Of a stretch of DNA of 64,000 nucleotides, positions 23,213 through 32,962 are shown piece after piece (the stretch's first letter is position 1; each line of letters begins with the position of its first letter). The position numbers and the translations under genes were made by a program. Source of the DNA: Luteimonas endophytica (GTDB lineage: Bacteria; Pseudomonadota; Gammaproteobacteria; Xanthomonadales; Xanthomonadaceae); contig NZ_JARXRM010000028.1 in assembly GCF_029887875.1 (NCBI RefSeq), positions 136,611 through 200,610 on the forward strand, in the 5' to 3' direction. The notes below the pieces were generated by a model. The model worked only from the letters and a program-made list of their open reading frames with translations, ran no database searches and was not told where the DNA came from.

Positions 23213-24223
23213 ATGCAGATCGGCCGCCACCGCATCGACCCGCCCGTGATCCTCGCGCCGATGGCGGGGGTCACCGACAAGCCGTTCAGGCAACTGTGCA
23301 AGCGGCTGGGCGCCGGGCTGGCGGTGTCGGAAATGACCACCTCCGATCCGCGGCTGTGGCACACCCGCAAGTCGCGCCACCGCATGGACCACGCCGGCGA
23401 GCCCGACCCGGTCAGCGTGCAGATCGCCGGCACGGTACCGGCGGCGATGGCCGAGGCCGCCCGCCACAACGTCGGCCACGGCGCGCAGATCGTCGACATC
23501 AACATGGGCTGCCCGGCGAAGAAGGTCTGCAATGCATGGGCCGGCTCGGCGCTGATGCAGGACGAGGCGCTGGTCGCGCGCATCCTCGAGGCGGTGGTCG
23601 CCGCGGTGGAGGTGCCGGTGACGCTGAAGATCCGCACCGGCTGGTGCGCGCAGCGCCGCAACGCGCCCGAGATCGCCCGCATCGCCGAGGCCAGCGGCAT
23701 CGCCGCACTGGCGATCCACGGCCGCACCCGCGACCAGCAGTACCGCGGCGAGGCCGAGTACGACACCATCGCCGCGATCAAGGCGCGGATATCGATCCCG
23801 GTGATCGCCAATGGCGACATCGACTCGCCGCACAAGGCCGCGGAGGTGTTGCGCCTGACCGGCGCCGATGCGGTGATGGTCGGCCGCTCGGCGCAGGGCC
23901 GCCCCTGGATCTTCCGCGAGATCGCGCACTTCCTGGCGACCGGAGCGCCGCTGCCGCCGCCGTCGCTGGTCGAGGTGCGCGAGGTGCTGCTCGGCCACCT
24001 GCGGGCGCTGCACGCGTTCTACGGCGAGCCGGCCGGGGTGCGCATCGCCCGCAAGCACCTGGGCTGGTACGCGAAGGACCGGCCGGAACACTCGAACGAA
24101 CAACGCGCCGCCTTCCGCGCCGCGGTCGTTCGTGCCGAGACCGCCGGGGCGCAGATCGCCCTGACCGGGGACTACTTCGACGCGCTGGTCTCCGGCCGGA
24201 CGCGGCTGCCGGTCGCGGCCTGA
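23213..24223 (+). CDS. dusB: tRNA-dihydrouridine synthase B
   Basis: FMN-dependent enzyme of 336 residues that reduces uridine in the tRNA D-loop. N-terminal ILAPMAGVTDKPFR binds FMN; INMGCPAKKVCN contains the catalytic C100; HGRTRDQQYRGEAEYD and GDIDSPHKA are DusB-specific in style. A GACAAT hexamer at 23201-23206 could be a -10. In many gammaproteobacteria fis follows dusB; here the next gene is on the other strand and the two 3' ends overlap by 52 bases. Confidence 0.94.
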   Translation: MQIGRHRIDPPVILAPMAGVTDKPFRQLCKRLGAGLAVSEMTTSDPRLWHTRKSRHRMDHAGEPDPVSVQIAGTVPAAMAEAARHNVGHGAQIVDINMGCPAKKVCNAWAGSALMQDEALVARILEAVVAAVEVPVTLKIRTGWCAQRRNAPEIARIAEASGIAALAIHGRTRDQQYRGEAEYDTIAAIKARISIPVIANGDIDSPHKAAEVLRLTGADAVMVGRSAQGRPWIFREIAHFLATGAPLPPPSLVEVREVLLGHLRALHAFYGEPAGVRIARKHLGWYAKDRPEHSNEQRAAFRAAVVRAETAGAQIALTGDYFDALVSGRTRLPVAA

Positions 24224-25266
24224 ATCGGCACCTCGTTGCCCGGCACCGGTCCGTCCGCCAGCCGCGGTTCGTTCCAGATCCGGGTCCACATCCGCGCCAA
24301 CTGGTCGCGCCGCGGCGTGGCCCATTCCAGCTGCCGGGGCGGGACCCCGCGCCAGCCGCCGGCATCGCGCCGGGCGACCTCGAAATTGAAGCTGTAGTCG
24401 GGTTCTGCGCCCATGCGCAGGTCGCTCAGCACCAGGCCGTCGTCGCGGACCGCGGCCTTCATGAAACCGTGGTTGAACCAGGCCAGCCGGCGCACGGACG
24501 GCAGGTCCGCGACCTCGGCCAGCGCCTGCGTTGCGGAAGCGTGGCGCCGGAAGCGCATCGGGCCGCGGTCGGCCACCAGCGAGCGCTCGCCCTCGACGAA
24601 GCCGTCCGGGGTCATCGCCACCACCCGCCACAGCAGCGTGTTGAGCGGCATCGGCACCGAGAACCGCGGCGCGTCCGCCAGTCCCATCGCCGCCAGCGCC
24701 CTTGTGGCTTCCCGCTCCACCATCCCCTTGGCCAGCAGCGACCAGCCCAGGTAGGCCGAACTCAACGCCAGCCCGAGCACCAGCGCGCGCTGCGCGAGCG
24801 GGCGCGCGCCGGCGAAAACGGCCACCAGTACGCCGAGCAACAGCCACAGGGTGTACATCGGGTCGATGATGAACACGCTCGACCACATCACCGGGGGCAG
24901 CGGCAGCGGCCACAGCAGCTGGGTGCCGTACACGGTGAAGGCATCCAGCAGCGGGTGGGTGAGCAGCGCGAGCTGGATCGCCCAGAACCAGCGCGCCGGC
25001 GCCTCCGCGACGCGGCCACCGCGCCTTCGGCACGCGGCCCAGATCGCCCAGGCCACCAACGGCAGCACCAGCAGCGAATGGCTGAGCCCGCGATGCAGGG
25101 TCATCAGCGCGACCGGGTCGTCGGTCAGCAGCATGATCGGCAGCGAGTCCAGATCCGGCAGGGTGCCGAGCGCGGCGCCGGCGATCAGCGCGGGGCGGCG
25201 GTGGCGCTGCGGGACCACCGCCGCGGCGACGGAGGCGCCGAGCAGTATCTGGGTGAGGGAATCCAT
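24172..25266 (-). CDS. Membrane-bound metal-dependent hydrolase (YdjM/DUF457 family)
   Basis: Membrane protein of 364 residues. The N-terminal half carries the family pattern MDSLTQILLGASVAAAV, LGTLPDLDSLP and HRGLSHSLL, where Asp and His residues are candidate metal ligands between several membrane helices. The C-terminal part (from about 185) is a soluble domain of unknown function. The family is annotated as a predicted metal-dependent hydrolase but its substrate is not known. It is last in a three-gene minus-strand operon with two lipid-related genes, and its 3' end overlaps dusB on the opposite strand. Confidence 0.85.
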   Translation of the reverse strand: MDSLTQILLGASVAAAVVPQRHRRPALIAGAALGTLPDLDSLPIMLLTDDPVALMTLHRGLSHSLLVLPLVAWAIWAACRRRGGRVAEAPARWFWAIQLALLTHPLLDAFTVYGTQLLWPLPLPPVMWSSVFIIDPMYTLWLLLGVLVAVFAGARPLAQRALVLGLALSSAYLGWSLLAKGMVEREATRALAAMGLADAPRFSVPMPLNTLLWRVVAMTPDGFVEGERSLVADRGPMRFRRHASATQALAEVADLPSVRRLAWFNHGFMKAAVRDDGLVLSDLRMGAEPDYSFNFEVARRDAGGWRGVPPRQLEWATPRRDQLARMWTRIWNEPRLADGPVPGNEVPIQAATGSRVRPETSASK

Positions 25267-25303
25267 GCCGCGATGCTAGCAGGCGGCCGCGTCCCGCCCG
25301 GCG

Positions 25304-26119
25304 CTAAGCCGCACGCGGCAGCCGGGCATCGGCGGCCGCCAGCCGCAGGCGCGGCGGCAGTTCGGCCAGCACCTCGCCACGATGAGAGAGCAGGCGCAGG
25401 CAACCGTCGGTCTCTTCCACCAGGGCGGTCCGGCTCTCCACCCAATCGCCGTCGTTGGCATAGACCAGGCCGTCGCGCTGCAGCAGCGCCGCGCGATGAA
25501 TGTGCCCGCAGACGATTCCGTCCAGGCCGCGCCGGCGCACATCGGCCAGCCCCGCCTCCACGAAGCGCTCGATGTAGCGCTCGGCGGCACCGCTGCGGCG
25601 CTTGAGGAATTCCGCCAGCGACCAGTAGCGCCATCCCAGCCGCCGGCGGACGCGATTGAGCGCCTGGTTGCCGGTAAGGATGCGGTAGTACAGCCAGTCG
25701 CCGAATTTCTCCTGCAGCCCGCCGAAGTGGGTGATCGCATCGTAGTCGTCGCCGTGGGTGACCAGCAGCCGGCGGCCATCGGCGGTGACGTGGATGGCGC
25801 GCCGGCGCAGTTGCATCGCCGGCAGCGCCAGCCCGCAGAAGCGGCGCACGGCGCGATCGTGGTTGCCCGGCACGTAGATCAGTTCCGCACCGGCGCGATG
25901 CTGCGCGTGCAGCGCCTCGATCACCCGCTGCTGCGCCACGCCCCAGTGCGCGCGCCGCTGCGCCATCCACCACAGGTCGAAGACGTCGCCGACCAGATAC
26001 AGCCGCCGGCAGCGCACGCCTGCCAGGAACTCCGCCAGCTCCGCGGCATGGCAGTGCTTGGAGCCCAGATGGAGGTCGGAAACGAATACCGCCCGCCGCA
26101 CCGGCGCCGTCGCGCTCAT
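25304..26119 (-). CDS. Metallophosphoesterase of the UDP-2,3-diacylglucosamine pyrophosphatase family
   Basis: Calcineurin-like phosphoesterase of 271 residues with all metal motifs: FVSDLHLGSKH, GDVFDLWW, GNHD, HGDDYD and GHIHRA. GDVFDLWW and the general layout follow the LpxH2/YbbF group, which acts on lipid-A precursors or similar nucleotide lipids. Because the gene is coupled to an acyltransferase (start ATG overlaps that gene's stop in ATGA), a lipid substrate is likely. Whether it replaces the usual LpxH cannot be told from this window. Confidence 0.85.
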   Translation of the reverse strand: MSATAPVRRAVFVSDLHLGSKHCHAAELAEFLAGVRCRRLYLVGDVFDLWWMAQRRAHWGVAQQRVIEALHAQHRAGAELIYVPGNHDRAVRRFCGLALPAMQLRRRAIHVTADGRRLLVTHGDDYDAITHFGGLQEKFGDWLYYRILTGNQALNRVRRRLGWRYWSLAEFLKRRSGAAERYIERFVEAGLADVRRRGLDGIVCGHIHRAALLQRDGLVYANDGDWVESRTALVEETDGCLRLLSHRGEVLAELPPRLRLAAADARLPRAA

Positions 26120-27837
26120 GCCGCCGCCTCCTGCCGCTCCGCGCACGCGACCGCGCGCTCCCCCAGGTAGCGCTGCCGTTTTCTCGGCAGCAACCGCCGC
26201 ACGTCGACCTCGATCAGGCCGTCGATCGAATCGCTGAAGTCCGGATCGATCCCGAACGCCAGGAACCGCGCCCCCCCGGCTTCGCACAGCTCGGTGTACT
26301 GCTTGTACAGCGTCGGTACCGTGCTACCGAGCGCGGCCAGGTTCTGTTTGAGCGTCCGAAAGGCGGTGTCCGCGTCCAGTTCGCCGAAGCACGGCGGCGC
26401 GGCGAAATAGCGGAACGGCCGCAGCGACGCCGCCAGCGGCTCGTCGCTGCCGTAGTAGCGCTGGTAGTAGGCCACCAGCTGCTCGCGCGCGGCCAGGGGC
26501 AGCGCCGCGCTGATCGACACCGCGCCGTACAGATAGCGCACCTGCGGCCAGCGCCGCAGGTAGGCGCCGATCCCCTGCCACAGATGATCGAGACTACGGC
26601 CGCCCCAGTAGTCCGGCACCACGAAGCTGCGCCCCAGCTCCAGGCCCTCGGCCAGCCTCGGCACCGCGTCGTCGGCATAGCGGAACAGCGAGGCGCTGTA
26701 GAGGCCGCGCAGTCCGTGCCGGGCCAGCAAGGGCGCGACGCGGACCACGCGGTAGGCGCCGGCAATCCGCGAGCGCGCCGGATCCCACACCAGGATGTGC
26801 TCGTAGTGGGCGTCGAAGCGATCGAGGTCGCGGCTGCGACCGGTGCCCTCGCCGACCTGGCGGAAGGTCAACTCACGCAGCCGGCCGATCTCCAGCAACA
26901 GCAGCGACCTCGCGCTCCCCTGCAGCAGCCGGATCTGCATCCCATCGACGGTCGTGCCCAGCAGCTCCGTCGCCGCGAGCGCGCGCCGCAACCGCAGCGG
27001 GTCGAGCGCCGCGGCGAGCGCCTGCGGCGCGGCCCGCGCACGCCGCTCGCGGCCCAGCGCGTACAGCGCGGCACGGATCGGGCGCAGCGCCGAGGCCGCA
27101 TCGCCCTCGCCGACCTGCAGCGGCTGGCCGATGCACAGCTGCAGCGGACGCGACCGGCGTGCGAACATCTCGCGCGCCAGCAGCGCGGTGGCGGCGGGCT
27201 TGTACAGTGCCGAGGCGCCGTAGAACAGGGCCGAGTTGCGCGCCACGATGCGCACCGGCAGGACCGGCGCCGCCGCGGCCCGCGCGTAGCGCACCACGCC
27301 GTGGCGCCAGCGCCCGTCGCGCACCCCGCGCCACCCCAGCCGCGACACCTCGCCGGCCGGAAACACGATCACGCAGTGGCCCGCGGCCAGCGCGCGGCCG
27401 ACCGCGCGCAGGCCGGCGGCGTCGGCGGGTCCGCCCAGGGTCCGCACCGGCAGCAGCAGCTCGCGCAGCGGTTCGATCGCCATCAGCAGGTCGTTGGCGA
27501 GGATACGCACATCGTGTCGCACCCGCCCCACGCAATCGAGCAGCGCGAGCGCGTCGAGCGCCCCGGAAGGGTGGTTGGCGACCACCAGCAGCCCCCCCGC
27601 GCGAGGAATCCGCGCCAGCGCGTCGTCGGCCACGTGGTACCGCGCCTGCAGGAAACGCAACGCCGCCGCGACGAAGTCGAGGCCGCGCACGTGCCGGTGG
27701 CCGCCGAGGAAGGCATCGATGTCCTCCAGCCGCGACCAGCGCCCCAGCGTGCGCAACAGCGGCCGCACCAGACGCACGCGGCGCCCGCGGAACCAGTGCG
27801 GGAAGCGTTGCTGCAGGCGCTGTTCGAGCTGGAGCAT
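26116..27837 (-). CDS. Bifunctional acyltransferase, OlsF-like fusion
   Basis: Protein of 573 residues made of two acyltransferase parts. The N-terminal part (about 60-260) is a PlsC-type O-acyltransferase with NHPSGALDAL (NHxxxxD) and FPAGEVSR. The C-terminal part (about 310-560) is the hemolysin/OlsB-like GNAT-type N-acyltransferase with FDAHYEHILVWD and GAYRVV. This order matches the OlsF type, which makes ornithine lipids in some bacteria. That product is an inference; other lyso-lipid acylations are possible. The ATG at 27837 opens MLQLEQRLQQRFPHW; the longer frame upstream is Arg-rich. First gene of the operon. Confidence 0.78.
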   Translation of the reverse strand: MLQLEQRLQQRFPHWFRGRRVRLVRPLLRTLGRWSRLEDIDAFLGGHRHVRGLDFVAAALRFLQARYHVADDALARIPRAGGLLVVANHPSGALDALALLDCVGRVRHDVRILANDLLMAIEPLRELLLPVRTLGGPADAAGLRAVGRALAAGHCVIVFPAGEVSRLGWRGVRDGRWRHGVVRYARAAAAPVLPVRIVARNSALFYGASALYKPAATALLAREMFARRSRPLQLCIGQPLQVGEGDAASALRPIRAALYALGRERRARAAPQALAAALDPLRLRRALAATELLGTTVDGMQIRLLQGSARSLLLLEIGRLRELTFRQVGEGTGRSRDLDRFDAHYEHILVWDPARSRIAGAYRVVRVAPLLARHGLRGLYSASLFRYADDAVPRLAEGLELGRSFVVPDYWGGRSLDHLWQGIGAYLRRWPQVRYLYGAVSISAALPLAAREQLVAYYQRYYGSDEPLAASLRPFRYFAAPPCFGELDADTAFRTLKQNLAALGSTVPTLYKQYTELCEAGGARFLAFGIDPDFSDSIDGLIEVDVRRLLPRKRQRYLGERAVACAERQEAAA

Positions 27838-28061
27838 GACGCGCTGTGAGTTGCCCTGACGGCCGCCAGCCTGCGCCGGGCCCGCGACGCTCCGGTTGCG
27901 GCAATGCTGCGCCGCCGTGACACGGCTTTCCGCCGCGCACGGCGAAACCCCGGGATCGCCCGCCCCGGCCGCCGCCCGCGCCGCTGCTCCCGCTTCCCGA
28001 GATCCCCGCCGGCCGCGGCCGGAGGACGCCACGCGCGCTCGCGCGCGCGCCGGCGAGGCGG

Positions 28062-28067
28062 TATCAT
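28062..28067 (+). promoter_or_regulatory. metK: -10 element of metK
   Basis: TATCAT, 40 bases before the metK start, in an otherwise very GC-rich divergent intergenic region with (CG)n tracts. No recognisable -35 and no SAM riboswitch structure was seen in the short leader. Confidence 0.45.
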
Positions 28068-28106
28068 GCCGGCCATCCTTTCATCCGAATACAGGGATAC
28101 AAGTCG

Positions 28107-29327
28107 ATGTCCAGCTATCTCTTCACTTCAGAGTCGGTCTCGGAAGGCCACCCCGACAAGGTCGCCGACCAGATTTCCGACGCCGTGCTGGACGCGATGC
28201 TCGCCCAGGACAAGCGCGCCCGGGTGGCCTGCGAGACGATGGTCAAGACCGGCGTGGCGATCGTCGCCGGCGAGGTCACCACCACCGCCTGGGTCGATCT
28301 CGAGGCGCTGGTACGCAAGGTCATCACCGGTATCGGCTACGACAGCTCGCAGGTCGGCTTCGACGGCGAGACCTGCGGCGTGCTCAACCTGATCGGCAAG
28401 CAGTCCACCCATATCGCCCAGGGCGTGGACCGCAAGAAGCCCGAGGAACAGGGCGCCGGCGACCAGGGGCTGATGTTCGGCTACGCCTGCAACGAGGCGC
28501 CGGAGTACATGCCGGCGCCGATCTACTACGCCCATCGCCTGGTCGAGCAGCAGGCCAAGGTGCGCAAGAAGAAGAACTCGCCGCTGCCGTGGCTGCGCCC
28601 CGACGCCAAGAGCCAGGTGACCCTGCGCTACGACAGCGACAACCGCATCGTCGGACTGGACGCGGTGGTGCTGTCGACCCAGCACGATCCCGGCATCCGC
28701 CAGAAAGATCTGATCGAGGCCGTGCGCGAGCACGTGCTCAAGCCGGTGCTGCCGAAGAAGTGGATGGACGCGCTGCCGAAGCGGAAGCTGCACATCAACC
28801 CGACCGGCCTGTTCGAGATCGGCGGACCGGTCGGCGACTGCGGTCTGACCGGCCGCAAGATCATCGTCGACACCTACGGCGGCATGGCCCGTCACGGCGG
28901 CGGCGCGTTCTCGGGCAAGGACCCGTCCAAGGTCGACCGCTCGGCCGCGTATGCCGCGCGCTACGTCGCCAAGAACGTGGTCGCCGCGGGCCTGGCCGAC
29001 AAGTGCGAAGTGCAGGTCAGCTACGCGATCGGCGTCGCCGAGCCGACCTCGATCTCGGTGACCACGTTCGGCACCGGCCACATCAGCGACGAGAAGATCG
29101 AGAAGCTGATCCGTGCGCATTTCGACCTGCGCCCGTACGGCATCGTCAAGATGCTCGACCTCATCCACCCGGTCTATCAGGCGACGGCGGCGTACGGCCA
29201 CTTCGGCCGCAAACCGAAGGAGGTGGGTTACCTCGACGGCGCCGGCAAGCAGCAGACCGCGACCGCGTTCTCCTGGGAGAAGACCGACCGCGCCGAAGAG
29301 CTGCGCAAGGCCGCCGGGATCAGGTAA
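28107..29327 (+). CDS. metK: S-adenosylmethionine synthase
   Basis: Makes SAM from methionine and ATP in the cytoplasm. Full length at 406 residues. Motifs: SEGHPDK (12-18, ATP and Mg site), [12 protein letters not shown], the P-loop-like [22 protein letters not shown] written here in two parts GGGAFSGKD and [13 protein letters not shown], and the C-terminal [10 protein letters not shown]. It is the first of the SAM-cycle genes in this stretch (metK, ahcY, metF). It converges on the LysM-protein gene with 16 bases between stops. Confidence 0.98.
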   Translation: MSSYLFTSESVSEGHPDKVADQISDAVLDAMLAQDKRARVACETMVKTGVAIVAGEVTTTAWVDLEALVRKVITGIGYDSSQVGFDGETCGVLNLIGKQSTHIAQGVDRKKPEEQGAGDQGLMFGYACNEAPEYMPAPIYYAHRLVEQQAKVRKKKNSPLPWLRPDAKSQVTLRYDSDNRIVGLDAVVLSTQHDPGIRQKDLIEAVREHVLKPVLPKKWMDALPKRKLHINPTGLFEIGGPVGDCGLTGRKIIVDTYGGMARHGGGAFSGKDPSKVDRSAAYAARYVAKNVVAAGLADKCEVQVSYAIGVAEPTSISVTTFGTGHISDEKIEKLIRAHFDLRPYGIVKMLDLIHPVYQATAAYGHFGRKPKEVGYLDGAGKQQTATAFSWEKTDRAEELRKAAGIR

Positions 29328-29343
29328 GCGGGCCGCACCGGAC

Positions 29344-31062
29344 TTACGGGGTCCGCACCTCGGCGTCGATTCGATCCCACCCGTTACGCACGTCGCCGTC
29401 GGCCATCTGCGAAACCTGGGCGAGCCGATCCGCGAACCCGTACGGGTCACCGCCCAGGTTGCGGGCCATCGCCACGGCGAAATCGAATGTCGTCGCGGGC
29501 GGCTGGCCATCGCTGCCGCCAACCAGCAGGTTCAGCGGGCTGCTCGGATGCAACACTTCGCCAGCGCTGCGGGTCTGCGACATCAGCGCCTGCAGCTGGC
29601 CCTCGCTGAAAACGATCTCGGTCTTGTCGCCGGCCTCGACCGGGCCAGCCCCATCCGGGTTGCCGGTCAGCGCAAGGTTGAGATTGGAGGCGATCATGTC
29701 CTCCTCGGCACCCTCGTTCGCCCCCAGGAAGCGGTCGAACCAGCCGTACTCCGGCCGGTCGCCGTCGATGGTGAACTGGTAGGAGCGCTCGGTGACCACT
29801 TCGTCGCCCGCAGCGTCGAAGCGCTGGGTGACCTGAAGCGGCACGTTGCCCGAATACTGCAGTTCCGTGGTCAGCGCGTAGGAGCCGTCGGGATAGGTGG
29901 TCTGGACCACGCTGCCCAGGTTCTGCGGGCCACCGAAGGAAGCGCTCACCGGGCCCAGATCGGCGCGCAGCTGGGTCTGCGAGGAGTAGTCGACCCGCTC
30001 GATGGTAGCCACGTTGTCGACACCCGGGGTCTCGTGCGCGACCTGGCCGGTGGCGCTGAAGTGCGCATACGCGGCCTGCCCGCCGGGCGTGGAGATGTCG
30101 AACTCGGCGGTGCGCAGGGTGGCGCCCGACAGATTGTCCTGGCGTCCGACCATCACCGACAGGTCGCCGGCACGCACACCAACGCCGTTGAAGGCCTCGA
30201 TCGCCTCGGTCGGGCCCATGGTCACGGTCACCGTGTGCTGGTCGGTGCGGGCGACGCTGTAACTGACCCCGGCCGAATTCTCGATCGCGGTCTCAGTTCC
30301 GATGTAGCGGAAGGAACCGGCCAGCTCGGTCTCGGCGAATGCCTCGCCGTTCAGCGTCACGCTGCCGCCGACCGGAATCGTGGTCGGGTCGAACGGGTTG
30401 ACGCCCATCGCCTCGGTCACCGGCCGGTTCTCGCCCGGCAGGGTGACCTTGTACTCGGCAGTGAACCCGCTGCCCGCGCTGGCTTCGGCTTCGAACCCGC
30501 CACTGCGGCGGCCGGCTTCGACCTCGGTACTGAACGACGTGCTTGCGCGGGTCGAGGCCGTGAACGAGGTGGTGCCGTCGCTGCTGCTCGTGCCCAGGGT
30601 GACGTCGGTCTGGCGGCTGGCTTCGACCCGCACCGGGGAATTCTCGGTCTGCCTTGGCGGTGCCAGCGTCTGGCTCTGGCTGAGGGTGATCTCACCGCCG
30701 TCGGGGTTCCAGGTCACGCTGCCGCCCAGCTCGCCCTCCACCTCGACGCCGACCTCCCAGTCGAGCGAGGGGTGGTCGGCCTCGCCGGTGATGGGGTCTT
30801 CGCCCACGCTCATCGGCGGCGCGGGGATGGTGACTTCCTCTCCGGTGTAGATGACGCTGCCGGTCTCCCGGGCATTCTGCTGTCGGATCTGCGAGGCTTC
30901 CTGGAAGATCTGCGGGTTCGCCTCGCGGATCGCCTGCGGAGTGACGCCGTAGCGCTCGGCGAGCGACGTCAGGCTCTCGCCTGCGGCAAAGCGGTGGACC
31001 TGGGAGAGATCCTGGGGCGGGCCAGCGGTGGAACCGCCGCCGTCGATCGCGGTCACGGCCAT
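29344..31062 (-). CDS. LysM-domain protein of unknown function
   Basis: Protein of 572 residues with no signal peptide or membrane segment. A single LysM motif near the N-terminus (about 22-55, VHRFAAGESLTSLAERYGV) is followed by some 450 residues rich in Ser, Thr, Gly, Glu and Val that look like repeated beta strands, e.g. SFTASTRASTSFSTEVEAGR. The last 90 residues are more helical. I recognise no other domain, and no secretion tag such as XVIPCD is visible. It sits between metK and ahcY on the opposite strand and is not part of their pathway. A surface or injected protein is possible but unsupported. Confidence 0.75.
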   Translation of the reverse strand: MAVTAIDGGGSTAGPPQDLSQVHRFAAGESLTSLAERYGVTPQAIREANPQIFQEASQIRQQNARETGSVIYTGEEVTIPAPPMSVGEDPITGEADHPSLDWEVGVEVEGELGGSVTWNPDGGEITLSQSQTLAPPRQTENSPVRVEASRQTDVTLGTSSSDGTTSFTASTRASTSFSTEVEAGRRSGGFEAEASAGSGFTAEYKVTLPGENRPVTEAMGVNPFDPTTIPVGGSVTLNGEAFAETELAGSFRYIGTETAIENSAGVSYSVARTDQHTVTVTMGPTEAIEAFNGVGVRAGDLSVMVGRQDNLSGATLRTAEFDISTPGGQAAYAHFSATGQVAHETPGVDNVATIERVDYSSQTQLRADLGPVSASFGGPQNLGSVVQTTYPDGSYALTTELQYSGNVPLQVTQRFDAAGDEVVTERSYQFTIDGDRPEYGWFDRFLGANEGAEEDMIASNLNLALTGNPDGAGPVEAGDKTEIVFSEGQLQALMSQTRSAGEVLHPSSPLNLLVGGSDGQPPATTFDFAVAMARNLGGDPYGFADRLAQVSQMADGDVRNGWDRIDAEVRTP

Positions 31063-31255
31063 GACGAACCTCGGTTCGTGGATTCGGAAGGACCCAGTGT
31101 GGCGCCGGGCGTCGGCGCACGGAACCTGGGGTTGCCCCCAGCCGGGGCGCGTGTGCGCGCCCGCCGTTCAGCGCCGGCGTCGCAAACGGCGTTGGCGCCC
31201 GGCCCAGCCCGGGCGGACACGGCGACCCGGCCATCTTTCCATCCGCAAGAGGCGA

Positions 31256-31261
31256 TATAAT
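31256..31261 (+). promoter_or_regulatory. ahcY: -10 element of ahcY
   Basis: A perfect TATAAT ten bases before the SAH riboswitch. Transcription would begin at about 31268, so the aptamer is the very 5' end of the mRNA. The -35 is poorly matched. Confidence 0.75.
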
Positions 31262-31270
31262 CGCCGGGTC

Positions 31271-31358
31271 CGCCGAGGGGCGCTGCGACCGGCCGCCTGC
31301 CTATTCATGCAGGCGAAGCACGGCCAGGCTCGGCGGGTTCCACGCATCAACGGCGCCC
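31271..31358 (+). promoter_or_regulatory. S-adenosylhomocysteine (SAH) riboswitch
   Basis: All parts of the known SAH aptamer can be placed. P1 is CGCCGAG (31271-31277) with CTCGGCG (31329-31335). The conserved core reads GGGGCGCTGCGAC. The P2 hairpin is GCCTGC (31295-31300) with GCAGGC (31309-31314). The conserved GCCAGGCTCGG strand follows. The pseudoknot pairs GGGCGC (31278-31283) with GCGCCC (31353-31358). It lies 57 bases ahead of ahcY, its classical target. Known effect: SAH binding turns expression on. Confidence 0.95.
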
Positions 31359-31415
31359 GGTTGCCTTCATCCGGCCCCGCGTTCCGCGCGGGCGCCACGA
31401 ACCGGAGCAGAACCC

Positions 31416-32870
<1,455 letters not shown>

Positions 32871-32899
32871 GCGCGGCTGCCGGACAGGCCGGATACACT

Positions 32900-32931
32900 G
32901 AAACGGGCGCCGCGAGGCGCCCGTTTCATTT
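32900..32931 (+). terminator. Terminator after ahcY
   Basis: GAAACGGGCGCC (32900-32911), loop GCGA, perfect complement (32916-32927), then ATTT. The 12-bp stem with a tetraloop is strong. It also lies at the 3' side of the convergent diguanylate cyclase gene and may serve both. Confidence 0.8.
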
Positions 32932-32962
32932 CAGGCGCATCGGCGCGGCTGGCCGCGACGGC

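Noticed and set aside
22181-25033. 950-codon minus-strand open frame opposite ribokinase and dusB
   Set aside because: Low-complexity Arg/Gly/His sequence that spans two well-supported plus-strand genes.
27838-28106. SAM riboswitch ahead of metK
   Set aside because: The leader from the TATCAT box is only about 35 bases; no SAM-I, II, IV or SAM/SAH core could be placed.
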